NCBI RefSeq assembly: GCF_014805625.2
Contig: NW_023998417.1
Span: 6,922,115 to 6,986,114, forward strand
Origin: Glossina fuscipes
Taxonomy: Eukaryota; Arthropoda; Insecta; Diptera; Glossinidae
Direction: 5' to 3'
Length of the DNA stretch: 64,000 bases
Positions 24,222-37,477 of the stretch are shown here, piece after piece. The notes under the pieces were generated by a model. That model searched no databases, had not been told where the DNA came from, and worked only from the letters and a program-made list of their open reading frames with translations. Position 1 is the stretch's first letter; every line of letters starts with the position of its first letter. Both the position numbers and the translations under genes were made by a program.

Positions 24222-25501
24222 TATGCTGTTGTATGTCGTTTTAGTGCATTGTAAGTACGAATATAGCTTGTAAGTAGGTTTGTTACTCTGTTTACAAGGT
24301 GTAGAATGACATTGGTAGCGCCAATCCATTCACATACACAATAGCTAGCAACCATTTCAGCCGCCAACGACAACAACAATCACAAACAGTAACAACATAA
24401 ACATATAAGAAAGGTATTTTGTCTTTAAGAACACTTGTTGGTTGGTTGGTTAGATGATGGTTCGCTGAATAGTTAAAAGACTTTTGTTGAACGTTTTAAA
24501 GTCATGTTTCATTGTGGGCCAATTGTAATGTTACCAACAAATTTGTTAGATTTTGATAAAGTTATTGTTGTTGTTGTTACTGTTAATATGTTGTCGTTAT
24601 TGTTGTTGTCAACGATGAGTTAACGATAATGTTGACAAAAATCTCTAGTAGCCAGGTGATGGCATTTTTTCATATGAAGTCTATAAAATAAAACAAAAGA
24701 TTCTGTTTTGCATTTACTTACATTTAGTTAACTAAAATTTTAAAATTTATTTTTATTTATTTTACCTTCTTCTCAACTTAACATCAAAAATTTCCGCTTC
24801 AAAGATAAGATGACTCATTCTTCAATTTATTTTATTGAAAAATTTAATATTGTTATAAAAGATATACATATACATATATATATGTAAATTTTTATTTAAA
24901 CGAATTTCATTTACAAAAACAAATTTCTGGCTTATATAGTTGCAAAAAAAAAAGAAAAGAATAACGCATAAATATCTTGATGAAGCTATTTAAAAGGACA
25001 GTTAAATGTCTGCAAGTAGCAATCGCTTATCACTAATTCATTCATTTCAATGAATGCGTAAGAAAATGGGAAATGGCGCACCACTACAATTAAATACTCT
25101 ACACCACGTTACCGTCTTTCGTATAACGATTTTTCAAAATAAACCGTTATATGGGAAACATATGGAAAGTGTGGTATGATCCACACTACCTTCAATAGTT
25201 CGTCCTTGGGCCGAAATATGCCAGTGTAACAGAATTTAACGAAAATTTTGCGACCTGTAGATTGAACACAAGAAAACAACGCGGACAGACAAGTGAATAG
25301 TGAACCTATCTCAAAACGTTCTGGGTGTTGTGCACATTTGCAAAAGCAACCGGTATAGGATAGAAAGAATACAAATGCATTCCATCCCACGTAAAAAAAC
25401 CTATCAGAATACTTTCATAAGTAAACGAATAAGACTTGAGGTTTTCCCATTAAAATTTAGGCTATTAAAGGATCGTGTTTACCTTATCATCTTATCAAGA
25501 A

Positions 25502-25559
<58 letters not shown>

Positions 25560-28300
25560 TACAAATGCAGATATTTTCACTTATTTTCATCAATCTTTTG
25601 TTTTATTTCCTCTTTCCAATATTGTGAAAATAGGCTCCACATACCCATAAAACTTATACAAAACCTCAAAATCGCTGTGCTTATAATAAGAAGGTTCAAA
25701 TCTTCTCCCTTCTTCTGCATACGCAAAGTTATGTAGACCGAATTGTAAGCTCTTTCTATTTTGATATCGATTTTGTTTCTTATGATGATAGGAAAATCGA
25801 CTAAAACTAGAATGTAGTAGGGAATGTTGATTAGTATTGGAAGCTAAATACAATAGGTATCAATAAAATGATTAACACATCATACGAATCATGTCTAGTC
25901 TCAACTATGACCATTTCATAACCTATGATCTATGATTATTTTATGGATTTTTTATTTTATTTCACACATAATTGTCTTGTTTTCTGTTACTTTAATTGTT
26001 TTTTGAACTTATCTCGAGTACTGTTGCAAGAAAAAATTTTGATTATTGTCGCGATTCTAATAGATAAAGCACAAGTAAAACACTTGCAGTAATGTGGAAA
26101 TCAATTTCGATGGAAAATTTGTCTCCGTTGTGTACCGCAACGTCTCCTAAACATAAGATAAAAAATAGCTCCTCTAGTGGCAATGAATTTAATTTAATCA
26201 TTACCTTATCCCGCTTTTCTATATATAACACTTTTGTATAAACATAGTCTCGCGTTCTCTGATCGTTGAGTTAAGCAAGACGTTCATGACATTTTTCTTT
26301 ACAAATGAGTTTAGAATCGCAAAACTTTGATGATACGAAACCAATTACCATTAAGGCATAGCAGAGCGCGGATGAAAAGCATTAATCGCAATGAAAGCGA
26401 TTAAGAAAAGGAAAGCCATTTGATAATTTTTAATTGATGATGGCTTCTTAAGTTAATATATATATTCCTTCTGCATTTCTTTCTTCCAATCTGTGTAAAA
26501 GCTAATATTGTTCTAGAGCTACTCACTGAGTCAAACAATCGACATTACTTGCCCACGAATAAGGCCACAAAAAATACCAAAAAATTAACTGAATCCATAT
26601 ATCGAAAATTTTGACATACTTTCGCCCACAATGTAGGCAGTTGCCTTTCACCGTCATCATCATCATCATCGCCTGTTTATAACAGTGCGGATACATAAAT
26701 ACGTCTTTTTTCATAGAACGCATTTTACTGGCTGGAGAGAGCTCTTTACTGCATATTAACTGACTGATAGGTATCGAGTAAATAAACTGTATCGAAAACT
26801 AAAAAATGCCTAAGGTCTTAAAGGATGAAAAGAAAAGGAAACGTGAAAAAGTATTTATATTAAAAATCCTTTTCATTTATATTTTAAGGTTGCGACGCGT
26901 CGCTATAATAACCACTTGGCGTACACAATTGTATTGTAAAGAGCCCAGCAAAGAAACCAATATTCATGGTTTAAATGTAGCAACAATAACAATAACAACA
27001 ACAACAATAATAACAACAAAAATAGTAATAATTTCCATTTTCAGTTAAGTAAACAATATTCTGTTAGTGCCAGACCGCGGCAAAGTTAACACAAATGGAA
27101 TTATTTTTAAACCAACTGCGAAAGTTATATAAAAAAGTTATATGACTGATAGCACAGTGACTTACACACGCAAAACACACATACACAAGGACAGCATTGC
27201 ATATTTTTTTAACGCTTACGTAAAACGAAAACCGAATGCCAGCAAAGTGTATCGTGATTTTTTTAAAGCGTTTTCTCACTTCTTCATACCTCGAATACCC
27301 TAAGATTCGAAATAAATCAATTTTGTTATTCTGTATGGCGCGCCCCAAAACGATGAATCAACTCAAATTTAATCAATAAAAACTGGATCAATACGCAGAG
27401 TTTTGAAGCTTGAGCTGACAGAAATAGAAAAGCATTGCCAAGCTCTGTTGTGTGCATACTCTTCTTCTTATTGACTTTTTAAACCGAAATTTAAAAGTGA
27501 AGAATAGTTCCGAGCATATGCTCTTAAGCGTTATGGATAATATGTCCATAGACCAATGCTTAAAGATAAATAAATGTTTAACAAAAGTCATAAAATTTGT
27601 ATAGAAATGTAGTCCTATTGAGATCAAGGTCATATTTTCGAATTATGAAAAGGTCGAATCACATATATATTTTTATATTATTGATGGGTGGATAAGCTTC
27701 GGTTGAATTCAAATATAACTTTTTTTTTTTTTTTTTTTTTGTTGATAATTTTCAGAGACATTTGAACATTTGTTTGTTAGCGATTTTTTAAGTATTTATT
27801 TACGAAAAATGTAAACAAAACAAAATATTTGGTTCTTAAAAATAAAAAAAAAAAGTTGCTTTAAATCGATACTTGAGAATATAATTTTCAATTATGTATA
27901 TTGACTTGTTGTCCCCCCGTCGACGAGTTATAAATTTAAATATTGTTCTAAAAATCACATAATGAATTTCAATTGTTACTAAATAATAAACCGTAAAACA
28001 TTTCCATTTGTAGTTTAGTTTTCATAAACGTTCATATCTACGAGTATAAAGTTCATTTAGTTTTTAGTTTCCTTTTATACATATATATGCTACACACATA
28101 GACCCAGCAAGACGTTAGTGGGGTCCTTAAAAGAATTTTGAAATGAAATAAAAAATTTCTCCTTTCCCTTTGCTTCAGGCATTTTATGGAGAAAAGACGC
28201 ATCCTGGTGTAGAAATTATTAGCGAATCTACGCTTGAATTCAAGCGGAAGTAAAGCTTTAGAAAACTGTGATACCTCTAATGCCATTTTTCATTTCAATT
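24222..28300. other. AT-rich non-coding DNA
   Basis: Contains GTTG-rich patches (24435-24455, 24560-24610), the TG/GA compound array at 25503-25559, a (CAT)n patch near 26655, CAA/ATA runs near 26980-27030 and T20 at 27721-27740. Several 80-95 codon frames exist (25109-25390 minus, 27064-27348 minus), but none shows a motif or splice context I can defend. Confidence 0.55.
25503..25559. repeat. (TG)17(AG)12 compound microsatellite
   Basis: A pure TG run switches directly to a pure GA run at 25537. Typical compound dinucleotide repeat. Confidence 0.95.
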
Positions 28301-28313
28301 TTCACCTGTCAAC

Positions 28314-28511
28314 TCATTTGCATCGGGCAAATGGCGTCCAAGTCTTTGCTGGCACATACGCACTCTTTTTTTCGAAATTTTCCATAACCTCTTTGCAGAA
28401 TTTCGTTGATGCAGCTTTGAATCTTTTCCCTTGGCCCTGACCTGTGACTTCAATTAACACCGAAAAAACAAGAAATTCAGCAAGAGTTACACGGGCGTCA
28501 CAAGAGTAAAA
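28314..28511 (-). pseudogene. Possible Tc1/mariner-type transposase remnant (weak)
   Basis: A 65-residue minus-strand frame with coding-like composition. Part of it, KFCKEVMENFEKK followed by AYVPAK, fits the spacing of the Tc1-family C-terminus, where C-x2-LV-x-SMP-x-R is followed by V-I-x-AKG. There is no start codon; a stop lies immediately upstream. The other two frames are also partly open. The upstream third of the frame overlaps the left arm of the foldback at 28486-28610 and shares words with 17297-17335, so the whole area is probably mobile-element debris. The family call is tentative. Confidence 0.25.
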
Positions 28512-28610
28512 TCAATGTTTTATATGAAATTAGCGAACTGTGTCCGCCGAACTTTCATTATTTCTGAAATGATTGTTTAACGATGAAAACGCATTACTCT
28601 CCCGTGTAAC
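28486..28610. repeat. Short inverted repeat (foldback)
   Basis: GTTACACGGG at 28486-28495 is matched by CCCGTGTAAC at 28601-28610. Inward of these, AGAGTAA (28503-28509) pairs with TTACTCT (28594-28600) if a seven-base insertion in the left arm is allowed. Together 17 positions pair across a loop of about 85 bases. This resembles a miniature inverted-repeat element or nested transposon ends. Confidence 0.6.
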
Positions 28611-28650
28611 GCTTCATTTTTACTAATCCTAAACTATCAGTTGTGAAAAT

Positions 28651-28654
<4 letters not shown>

Positions 28655-28682
<28 letters not shown>
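28655..28682. repeat. Poly-T tract (28 T)
   Basis: An uninterrupted T run followed by GGGAGGGAGGAAGG. It lies just right of the foldback and could be a minus-strand poly-A tail. Confidence 0.9.
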
Positions 28683-30133
28683 GGGAGGGAGGAAGGAGAT
28701 GACAACACTTTACCTCACCAATGACAGCCAATTCAAATCTTACGTAAATTTTGGGGCATTCTATGTAATACGTACAAGTGGAAAGAACAGAAATTAAAAA
28801 ATGGGATCAGTAGTGAATAGAGAAAAAACCTCAGAGCTATACCCTTTAACTCAAAAAGAAAACAAAAAACTTAATTACGATCTCTAGGCAGTTTTCAATA
28901 CATTCAACCGGGGACAAATTAATATTTCCTTTGACGAAAATCGAGACGAGACAAATAGTGAAATCATACGTAAAACAAATGTTATTCGTAGGCTTATTGC
29001 TCGGCGGGTTGCGAATATTTTTGTACAAAATTGTACATAATTGAATTTTTAATCCGTACTTCGAAACCATAATAAGATAGGTATTGTTTTTCATCATGTC
29101 CACAACTAAGTTAAAATCCAATCTTATGTTAGGAAAACCTAAGTCGTCTTTCGAAGAAGAAGAAATGCTTTGTTAAGAATAGAATGCAGCAGCACAACTT
29201 GAATTTTAATTCAATAGATATTTTATTTATTAATTTATTTAAACAATTTTTTTATTCAAAATTTTTATTATTCAAAAAAATCAACTTTTTAATGACCACC
29301 GTAACAATGTTATATTTGAGAGAGTGTCCGAAGCAAACCTAACAAATGCATAAAAATAATTTGCGAAATTCAATCTTCAACTAAATTTTTTATTTGTATT
29401 CAGTTTACTTTTGTCGCTTTTTTCTACCGACCACCAAGGTAGCGAAAAGTATGATCAATTTTTTATTTCGTTTGTAACATTCATCCAGAATTCTATTTTA
29501 TTTTAAACGATCAAGTAAAATTTTTTCTGTTCGAAAGGCTTATATCAAATATTAATTCTTAAATGTGCGATAACTTTTTAGCCAAAGATCTATCTAATGA
29601 ATGATGGCAAGGCTCTCAGATATCAATTTGGTGCACAAAAAAAATCTAAACTAAACAAATCTAATCATCATTTGTTATACATAGGCTCATTATATAAAAC
29701 TTCTCTGCTCTAGAGAGGTCAATTAGTACAAACGTATGGCACTCATACGTAATGTTGATCATAAAGATTTGTTTCATTACTTTTTCACAAAACTGGGCAA
29801 TAAGTTCACCTTTCGGAGAGAAAAATAAGTTGTTGGGGGTATCTACGGTTCGTTTTAGGGTAACCATAACTTTTAATTTTTTTGCATTTCTATACTCGTA
29901 TTTGTCTCTCATCTAATACAATTTTAGCAAAATAACAACAATAAAAAAAGTGTCGAATTTTTTTTTTGTTTTTTTTTTCGTATTTCGTTGTTCTAGAATT
30001 TCTTTAATTGACTTTTGTAGTTATTTTCTTTTATTTTATTATTTGTTTTTCTCCAGTTTTTGTCGTTTTCTTTCTTTTTTGTTTTTTTCTTCTGCTTGAA
30101 GCGTGACAAATTCTATTAGAGCTTCGTTAATAA

Positions 30134-30138
<5 letters not shown>

Positions 30139-30168
<30 letters not shown>
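30139..30168. repeat. Poly-A tract (30 A)
   Basis: Uninterrupted A run. No element was identified upstream. Confidence 0.95.
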
Positions 30169-30170
<2 letters not shown>

Positions 30171-32110
30171 GAACAAGAACCCAAATGAATTTTTGCTTCA
30201 ATAAAAACCAAATTGTTTTTTTTTTTTTCCATTTTCCTTTTTTTTTGCAATTTTGTTTATGAAATTTGATTTTAAGTATGCATATGCAATACATATGCAT
30301 TTTGTGAAAATACGTGTTCGCGTTCGTTTATATATGCGTTATTTAAGAGATACAAATAAAACTTATCAATTTACTTTTTACATTCGTCATCAACATATAA
30401 GTTGAGCTCTCCGCTATTTTTGGTGATAAAAAAAATAAACAATATTTTGTGCACGTTGTACACTCTACAAGATTGGTGGTACATAGGATACCTCATACCT
30501 CGGATGTCTGCAACACCGTAAAGGACACTTCTTTTTTACATCGATCGATTTAAAATCACTTTTTGTATCGATATAAGCTTGTCTGTTTATCTATGTTGTT
30601 TTGTTGTGTTCAACCTACAGATGGCAATTTTTAACATATTTTGTTGAAATTTTGCACACTGACGTGTTTTAACCAAACGACAAACACTATTGAAAATGGT
30701 TCTAATCAAACCACTTTTTTGACCATTTGCCGTATATCACCTTATTTTGAAAAATCAAAAAATGAAAAACTATTGCACGGTGTAAGGTATTTAATGAGGA
30801 GGTGAGGTCGTCCTCCATTGTAGTCTCCTTTTTTTTGTTAATTTTAAAAAATTAAAATCGCAATGTATTCTTTTACTCATAAATAATTTAATGCAAATCA
30901 ATAAAGTTTTCTAATCTTATTTTGTTGTTATAAATGTAAAGGAGTTCTTAAAAAATGCATACCATTTATATGCTGGATATAATGCCGTTACTTTTACAAA
31001 TCAATGGTAAAAGGGTGCTACGAGTACGTATTTTACTTTGTTTTAGTACTTTGATGCATCGGCCATTACAGGTCTATACTTCTATAGGCGTACATTAACA
31101 AACAATAATTAAACTAAATATCGTTCAATTTCTTCTGAATGATGAAATGAATTGAAAAATGACGCCGTAAAGCTTCGATAAATTATTCTAATTATTTTTC
31201 GTATTATGCAATATTGAAAGAATTCAAAAATAAAAGAAAGCCTTCTTTCTTTTGCGGTTTTTCTTCTCTTTTTGGCATTAAAAGCCAATTAATTTTTTTT
31301 TTTTTTCAATTTTTATAAATTTACACAATTGGATTAGGATTCGAAAACTAATATGTTTGCGCGGAAAAATGCAGATATGAATAAATAGTTTTCGTCGCTC
31401 ATGCTAATCAGAGTCCCTTATTCCAACTTCTACTCTGCTCTCAACTATAAGTTCGCTTCGATTAAATTCACATCTATTATAAGGCATTCATATATGAATG
31501 AGGATAAAGATGACAGATGATGCGAATCATTCTATGTCAACGCAACGCGCCTAAGATATTCGTAATGGAGCAGTTGTTTCGATAAATCTTTCTTTATACT
31601 AATCCCCTAAAGTTGTTTCTCATGCAATAGAAAAATTTTCTAAAAACGATCGTAAATACATTTCGACTAAAGCTTTCGATGATTATTAAGTGATCCGTTT
31701 AATTAAATTAAATCTGAATAATGATTAATATATACTTTGTATTTACGATTAACAAAATTAAAAAAAAAAATAAAAATCACAAATTTGATGAAATTTTACA
31801 AAAAAAAAAACTGCAATTCGTTGTAATTTCCTCCGCTTGAGGCACTAATGAAATTAAATTTGACTAATAATAAAAATCACTCCAATACTTCGCTATAAAC
31901 ATGTAAGTTCTGAGAAATAATTTATAAAAAATGATTAATAAGTTACACTTACACACACATATCTATATAGACAATATATCTGTGTATGTAATATATAAAG
32001 CGGACAATGAAAGCGAGAGATTTGGTTTTTTTTAATTGCTTATGATGATTAAAATTTCGAAAGAATTTCCGTTAAAAACAGGTCGGATGTTTTTTTTTTT
32101 TTTTTTTTTT

Positions 32111-32222
32111 AGAAATATGATCTGAGGATTATGACAGATAGACAAAGAGGGATAGGAAATTTACAGTGTCTTATGTAGAAATGTAGTCCGAAGATTATGG
32201 AAGAAAGAAAAACAGTGAGGGA
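32111..32222 (+). repeat. Diverged tandem duplication
   Basis: AGAAATATGATCTGAGGATT (32111) and AGAAATGTAGTCCGAAGATT (32177) open two related blocks. Both continue ATGRMAGA... and end in AGGGA. The unit spacing is 66 bases with several substitutions and a small length difference. Confidence 0.55.
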
Positions 32223-33698
32223 AGAGAGAAGTTACTCATATGACCTGATATTCTTGATATTAATTTCCGAAATTTTTTAAACACATAGCTTACTGTTCTT
32301 TATGCTGCAAAAGGTTTACATGTGCATTAGTCACGTTTACTGACATCGTCAAGAATTAATAAAAACACAGTAGGATATTGATATGTTCGTTGATGATTTT
32401 ATTTTGTTCTGCAATGAATGCGTCTTTTGTACGTTGTTGAGCTCTTACTTTAACACAATGGAAGAGCAATTGTTTCAATAAAAGATGGCTCCGTTTTAAA
32501 ACTTTTCAATTTACGGGCTAAGTGTGTATGTAAGGATGTGGAATACGTAAGAACACTATTAATTGTTCAGAGGCAAATTTTGCCTATTCACCTCATGAAT
32601 TAACTACCAACCAAGACATATATCTTACATTACCGAACTGCGGTAACATAACTTAACGTGTCATAATTCGGCTTTCTTTTTGAACATTTTTGGCTTACAA
32701 TTCCAAGAAAAAACAAAAAAAATACTTCTTACGTTCTCCGTTCATTTTCAAATTTCAATCTAAGTGGATTTACCTAATATGCCTCCAACTCTAATATTTG
32801 TTGCCTAAGGATTACAACAATGTAAAGGTAGAGGAACATGGTCTCAGACTAAGTTGGCGGGGCACCTGTTACGAAAATTTTTCATATTGATACACATATA
32901 GAATGACAAAGTTAATATACCGCATTATTTATATTCATCGTAGCGGTTCTAAGAGTGAGACATAAAATGTTCATTGAATTACTCTAAATGCTATTATTAT
33001 GAATTTTTGATTATTTTACAACGACAACAACACCAACAACTCTTTTTGTGTATTCCCTGCAATGGGAAAAAAAAAATGATTATTTAAAACTCCGTACGAG
33101 ACGTATGAACGACATTTAATTTACCCTATTGTCAGGGAAGTGTTGAATTTCTTGATTATTATAAAGAAAATAATTATAACGTTATTAAAATATAACGGAG
33201 CGACAGAGGAAACTTATAGCACTTGTTGTTGTATATCGTTTTTTGTTTTTATTTTTTATTTTTATTTTTTTTATGAATGATTTTTTATGATCTACAACGC
33301 CTGCTTGGGCATACACAAGAGCATACATTTTGGTTTATCCTTGTACGAGACTTCATGCATACATATAAGGTAAGCGCGGCGCCATATCAACAGGATACTT
33401 GTACATGTTCGGAAAAAGGTAAACACCTCTACAGGAAATTTAATATGGGACCGAAAAAGGCGTTATGACCGACGGTATTCATTAAATGCTTTATATGCTA
33501 TGATATGCATATAAAAACGCTAACACCCTATCAGTCCGTCATCTACACCCGAAAACACTTAAATAACCCTCCAAGCTCCTGTTGTTTTACACTGCAAAAA
33601 TATTTTTACAATCAAACCGTTGCTCAGCACCTCTTCTTCTTTATACTATTTCGCTTTCTGTTTCCTATCCCGGTTGTTGTTATTCTACCAGCTATTAA

Positions 33699-33748
33699 TA
33701 CTACTACTACCACTACCACCACCCTTGCTACTACTACTAGTACTACTG

Positions 33749-33781
<33 letters not shown>

Positions 33782-33795
33782 TTACCACTACTATT
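33699..33795. repeat. (CTA)n/(ACC)n trinucleotide array
   Basis: Interrupted CTA/ACT triplets with ACC and GCT variants. The Thr-, Leu- and Val-rich frames over it on both strands are artefacts. Confidence 0.95.
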
Positions 33796-36700
33796 ATATT
33801 TTTCTGGCTCTTCAATTACTCAATTCAACTTTGTTTTGTTTATTATAGAAAAGAATTATTATTTATTATTATTTTCTTTTTTTTTTCCTTTTTTTTTTCA
33901 GTTTTTCTTCATGTTTAAAAAAAGAAAATACTTTGAATGCAATTTTGTAAATTATTTTCCCTGTTTAAGTGATTATTAAGGTGTGGTCCATTACAATATT
34001 TTCGTTCATGTTTCATACACAATAAACCTTCAATGCAACGCAACACAACCACAAAAACTGTCATAAAGTAAACGAAAGCAAACGGTAAAGTCATGAATGT
34101 GCGTTTTTCTCTAACTCTAAATATTAACGCAAATAAACTTATGGCAATTGCAACAATTGTTCATTCTATTTGACATTATTCCTAAGTGACTCGAATAGCA
34201 GCACACTTTGGATTTATCATTCATGTCATACAATATAGTTTCCAAGTACCCAAGTAACGAAAACCTCCATAAAGAATAAATATAATCGTAAGTCCTTCTA
34301 TAATACAATTATTACAGATTCACTTAAACCTATTTAGGCGGCACCAACGCATCGGTGAAAATTTTCTTATTAATAAGTTATTCACATATTCGACCTAAGC
34401 TGAATAAATTTCGCTCTACTGATTCCCTTTATTATTGCAGTAAGACTTTTAGACTTTATTGTTTTCATACTTTTGATATTCATTTAACGTACTTTTAATT
34501 ATATTCTTTTGGTAGCAGCGTTAACAGTCTTACTCTTTAAATAAAGCATAAGAACAATAAAAGTTTACGTTCAAATCAGACATATACTAAAGTGCTCACC
34601 TCAAATTACTGCCGACGTCACGTCGTAAATGAAACCTATCTATCTATAAGTGCGCAGATGTCATATTATTTCTCGTGGTGTTTATGAAAATAGACCTTTT
34701 TCTTCTATGCTATATAGGTATATATATATATACTGTAGTAGAGTAAAATATCTCAACCTTTTTAATATTTTGACAATATAATGACTGAGCACTCTATATA
34801 ATAAACTATTACACAATGGCTTATGATATGTTTATAAGCCATTTAGATTTCTAATAATAAATAGATAGAAATCCTAACTGATTTGCCCCAAAAAGCAAAC
34901 GATAAGAGGAAAGGCATACGACTTATACAAACTTTACGACTACTTCTACAAGAAGTTCGGGCCTTATCTTACCATTATATTAATAACATTTGGAATACTG
35001 GCGAAATGATTTATTAATGTCTGTCTATCCGTACAAGTTAGGAATATATTTCGAGTTGGTAGAAAACGGTAAAAAGCCTAGAAGAAGCAAAAAGAAACCA
35101 TTTTAAAACATTTTTATTCTTAAGTTATAACCTATTGATATATTGAAATGACTTGAATACCTTGCCTCAATCCTCGAATTTGATGTTAGCTAAATTATTA
35201 GTTTATGTTCTTGCTTGTTGGGAAAAACTGATAAATGAGTGCCGACGGAAGATATCTTCATAGTAAAATGTATCGAAATTTAGCCACATATGGGAATTCC
35301 TTCTGTCACAGTATACTGTGAAATTTGCCCCGAAAAGTAAGCATAAGACCGACATTTTCAAAAGGCAGAGGCGACGTCTAGCTTATATGGAATCGATCTT
35401 TCGTGCTGCGAACGAGCTTTGTACATATGATTAATATGAATGCCGTCGGGGAAAAGACCAAATGTGAGACGATGTACAAAAAAGAGAGAGGCAGAGGGAG
35501 AGAGAGAGTGATGAGTTTGTGGAAAAGAGGCCGATTATGTACTAAGTATTTTTTAAATAATTTAAATGAAAAATCAACAATGGTGTCAAATAAAAGTTAG
35601 AATTTTCAAGGTATTAAAATGGTAGCTTAGTCTAGTTCAAAGTGTTCATAATGGTTAGTTATGTTCGAAGATATTTAAGCTTACATAGCGTACTACATTC
35701 AGCCTCAAGTTCTCTTACGCTTTTTGACGCGGCATATCTTGTGAATACGAATCTTCCTCCGTTAGCTTGACGTTTGACAAATTGCTCCCATTTCTTGCCC
35801 CTATTGCATTAATTTTGCATGCAGCTTTCCCTGCTGACGGTTTCATTTCAAGCGAACAAACAATACTACACTGAAGTGATCGCTCCAACGGGTTCGCCAA
35901 CTTTCCCGTCAACCTTGATGGCTCGTCGATTGCATCATGATTATTTGGGCTTTAGCCACCACAATGCATCCACTATTCGTTACTGACAATGATTGAGTAG
36001 CACTTTCGTTCGAATTATGGAAAAAACTTGAAATTTCCCGCAAACGACCTTTTCTTGGCATCGAAGCAAAGCTACTTAAAGTTCCAAGAAGCTATGTTGT
36101 CTACACTTCTGTAACCTCACATAGCTGAACGATAGTACTTTCGAAGAAAGAAGTCATAGCTGTGTTTAGCACACAGCAGAATCACCTGCACTCTTCCTTA
36201 GTGAACGACAGATACTCATATTCACACGCTCGATCAATATAAAAAGAATTTGCAGGTATTTTATATCGGGAAAGTTTTGGAGAAGTATTTCTTTTCTAAC
36301 CTTGTCAAAGAAGCTTACCGTATACGAGGTATATGTTTCTTAAAAAAAAACACACCGGCCTACGAATATTTTCCTTTTTTGCCCGGCATGTATTCCCGCC
36401 ATTTTGTTTAATTATACAAAAATCTCACTAATCTGTTGAATATTTCATAATAATTGACCTCACTCGGATTAATCCCCCGCGGATTTCTCTTACCCAAGCA
36501 TAATATGCGACCTGACTTAGTTTTCAAAGCAAATGGCGTAAATATTGTGAAAAAAAAAAAAAAAAATGAAGAAAAACATATTTTAACTAAGCACTGAAAT
36601 ATTCATTAAAGACAATTAATTACAAAAAATTCATCATAGAAAAATAGTTTCATTGAAATAATTAGCTTTTCACTAAATAATTTCTCAGTGACTGCTCCAT

Positions 36701-37477
36701 ATAAGCTAACAAACAAATGGGGCAGACGGGAAAAAGGGTATAATATAGCTGCGAATACAGTATGACTTCGTGTTTGGCTGCAATTGCATCCATTAATGAG
36801 AATTTTTAAGATTTTTATCTCACGTTATTTATAACAAGACACTGACTGACTGTAAGCAGACAAACAGAAAATCTAAAGCTTAGGGCCTACTATACAGCTG
36901 GCTAAATGCCCACTAATCCCAGTTGTATGGAATACGAAGTGATGATTAATTTATGAAAATAAAAATGAAAGAATGCAATTTACAAAACAATTAAACGCAC
37001 CTAAATAGACGCAATCATTAAATGAACGATATTAACTTTAAATGTAACCATAAAGACAGCAACGCCTTCGTAAATGATGTAGTAACGCGAAAGTTATGAA
37101 TAAGTGGTGCATGAAATAAGTTTTTTGCTTACACTGTATTGCTTAAAAATATGGCCAAAAGAGAATTTTGTAATTATTCTACATTTCACGTTCACAAATT
37201 GCAAACCTTAGTAAAAAAAAAAGATAACCTGACGTGAAACTATTAATGACGATCAACATTTAAAATATGTTCACTGACGCACTTCTTTGCTCGGTTAACT
37301 TTTATCGTTTTTTATCAGAGCATCGTTGTTCTTTTTTCTTGGAATAAATCGCGTCGCAAAGCCTTTCCTTAACTTAACGCTCTTAACAAATATTTTCGAT
37401 TTCTTTGAAATTTTCAACTTTTCCTGATAAAAAAGAAAATTAACCAACAGATATTTTCTCTCATGAATAGTATACCG
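33796..37477. other. AT-rich non-coding DNA with one coding-like remnant
   Basis: No array of note apart from a GA-rich patch at 35486-35510. The piece at 35659-35912 has overlapping minus-strand frames of coding-like composition and is described separately. The rest shows nothing. Confidence 0.55.
35659..35808 (-). other. Unidentified coding-like remnant
   Basis: A minus-strand frame of 49 codons whose middle reads GKKWEQFVKRQANGGRF and whose end reads SVRELEAEC. The composition is far from the I/F/K/Y bias of random AT-rich frames. A second minus frame (35715-35912) is open across the same DNA and includes an ATG. There is no splice context and no recognised family. A decayed transposon or an old exon are both possible. 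Confidence 0.2.

Larger units (their letters stand above)
28683..33690. other. AT-rich non-coding DNA
   Basis: Unique AT-rich filler with T- and A-runs (29953-29988, 30139-30168, 31284-31303, 32091-32110). An 83-codon minus frame at 29661-29912 has unusually mixed composition but no recognisable motif. A diverged tandem duplication lies at 32111-32222. No gene is supported. Confidence 0.55.

Noticed and set aside
33505..33979. Thr-, Leu- and Val-repeat frames of 63-137 codons
   Set aside because: All are different frames of one (CTA)n array.
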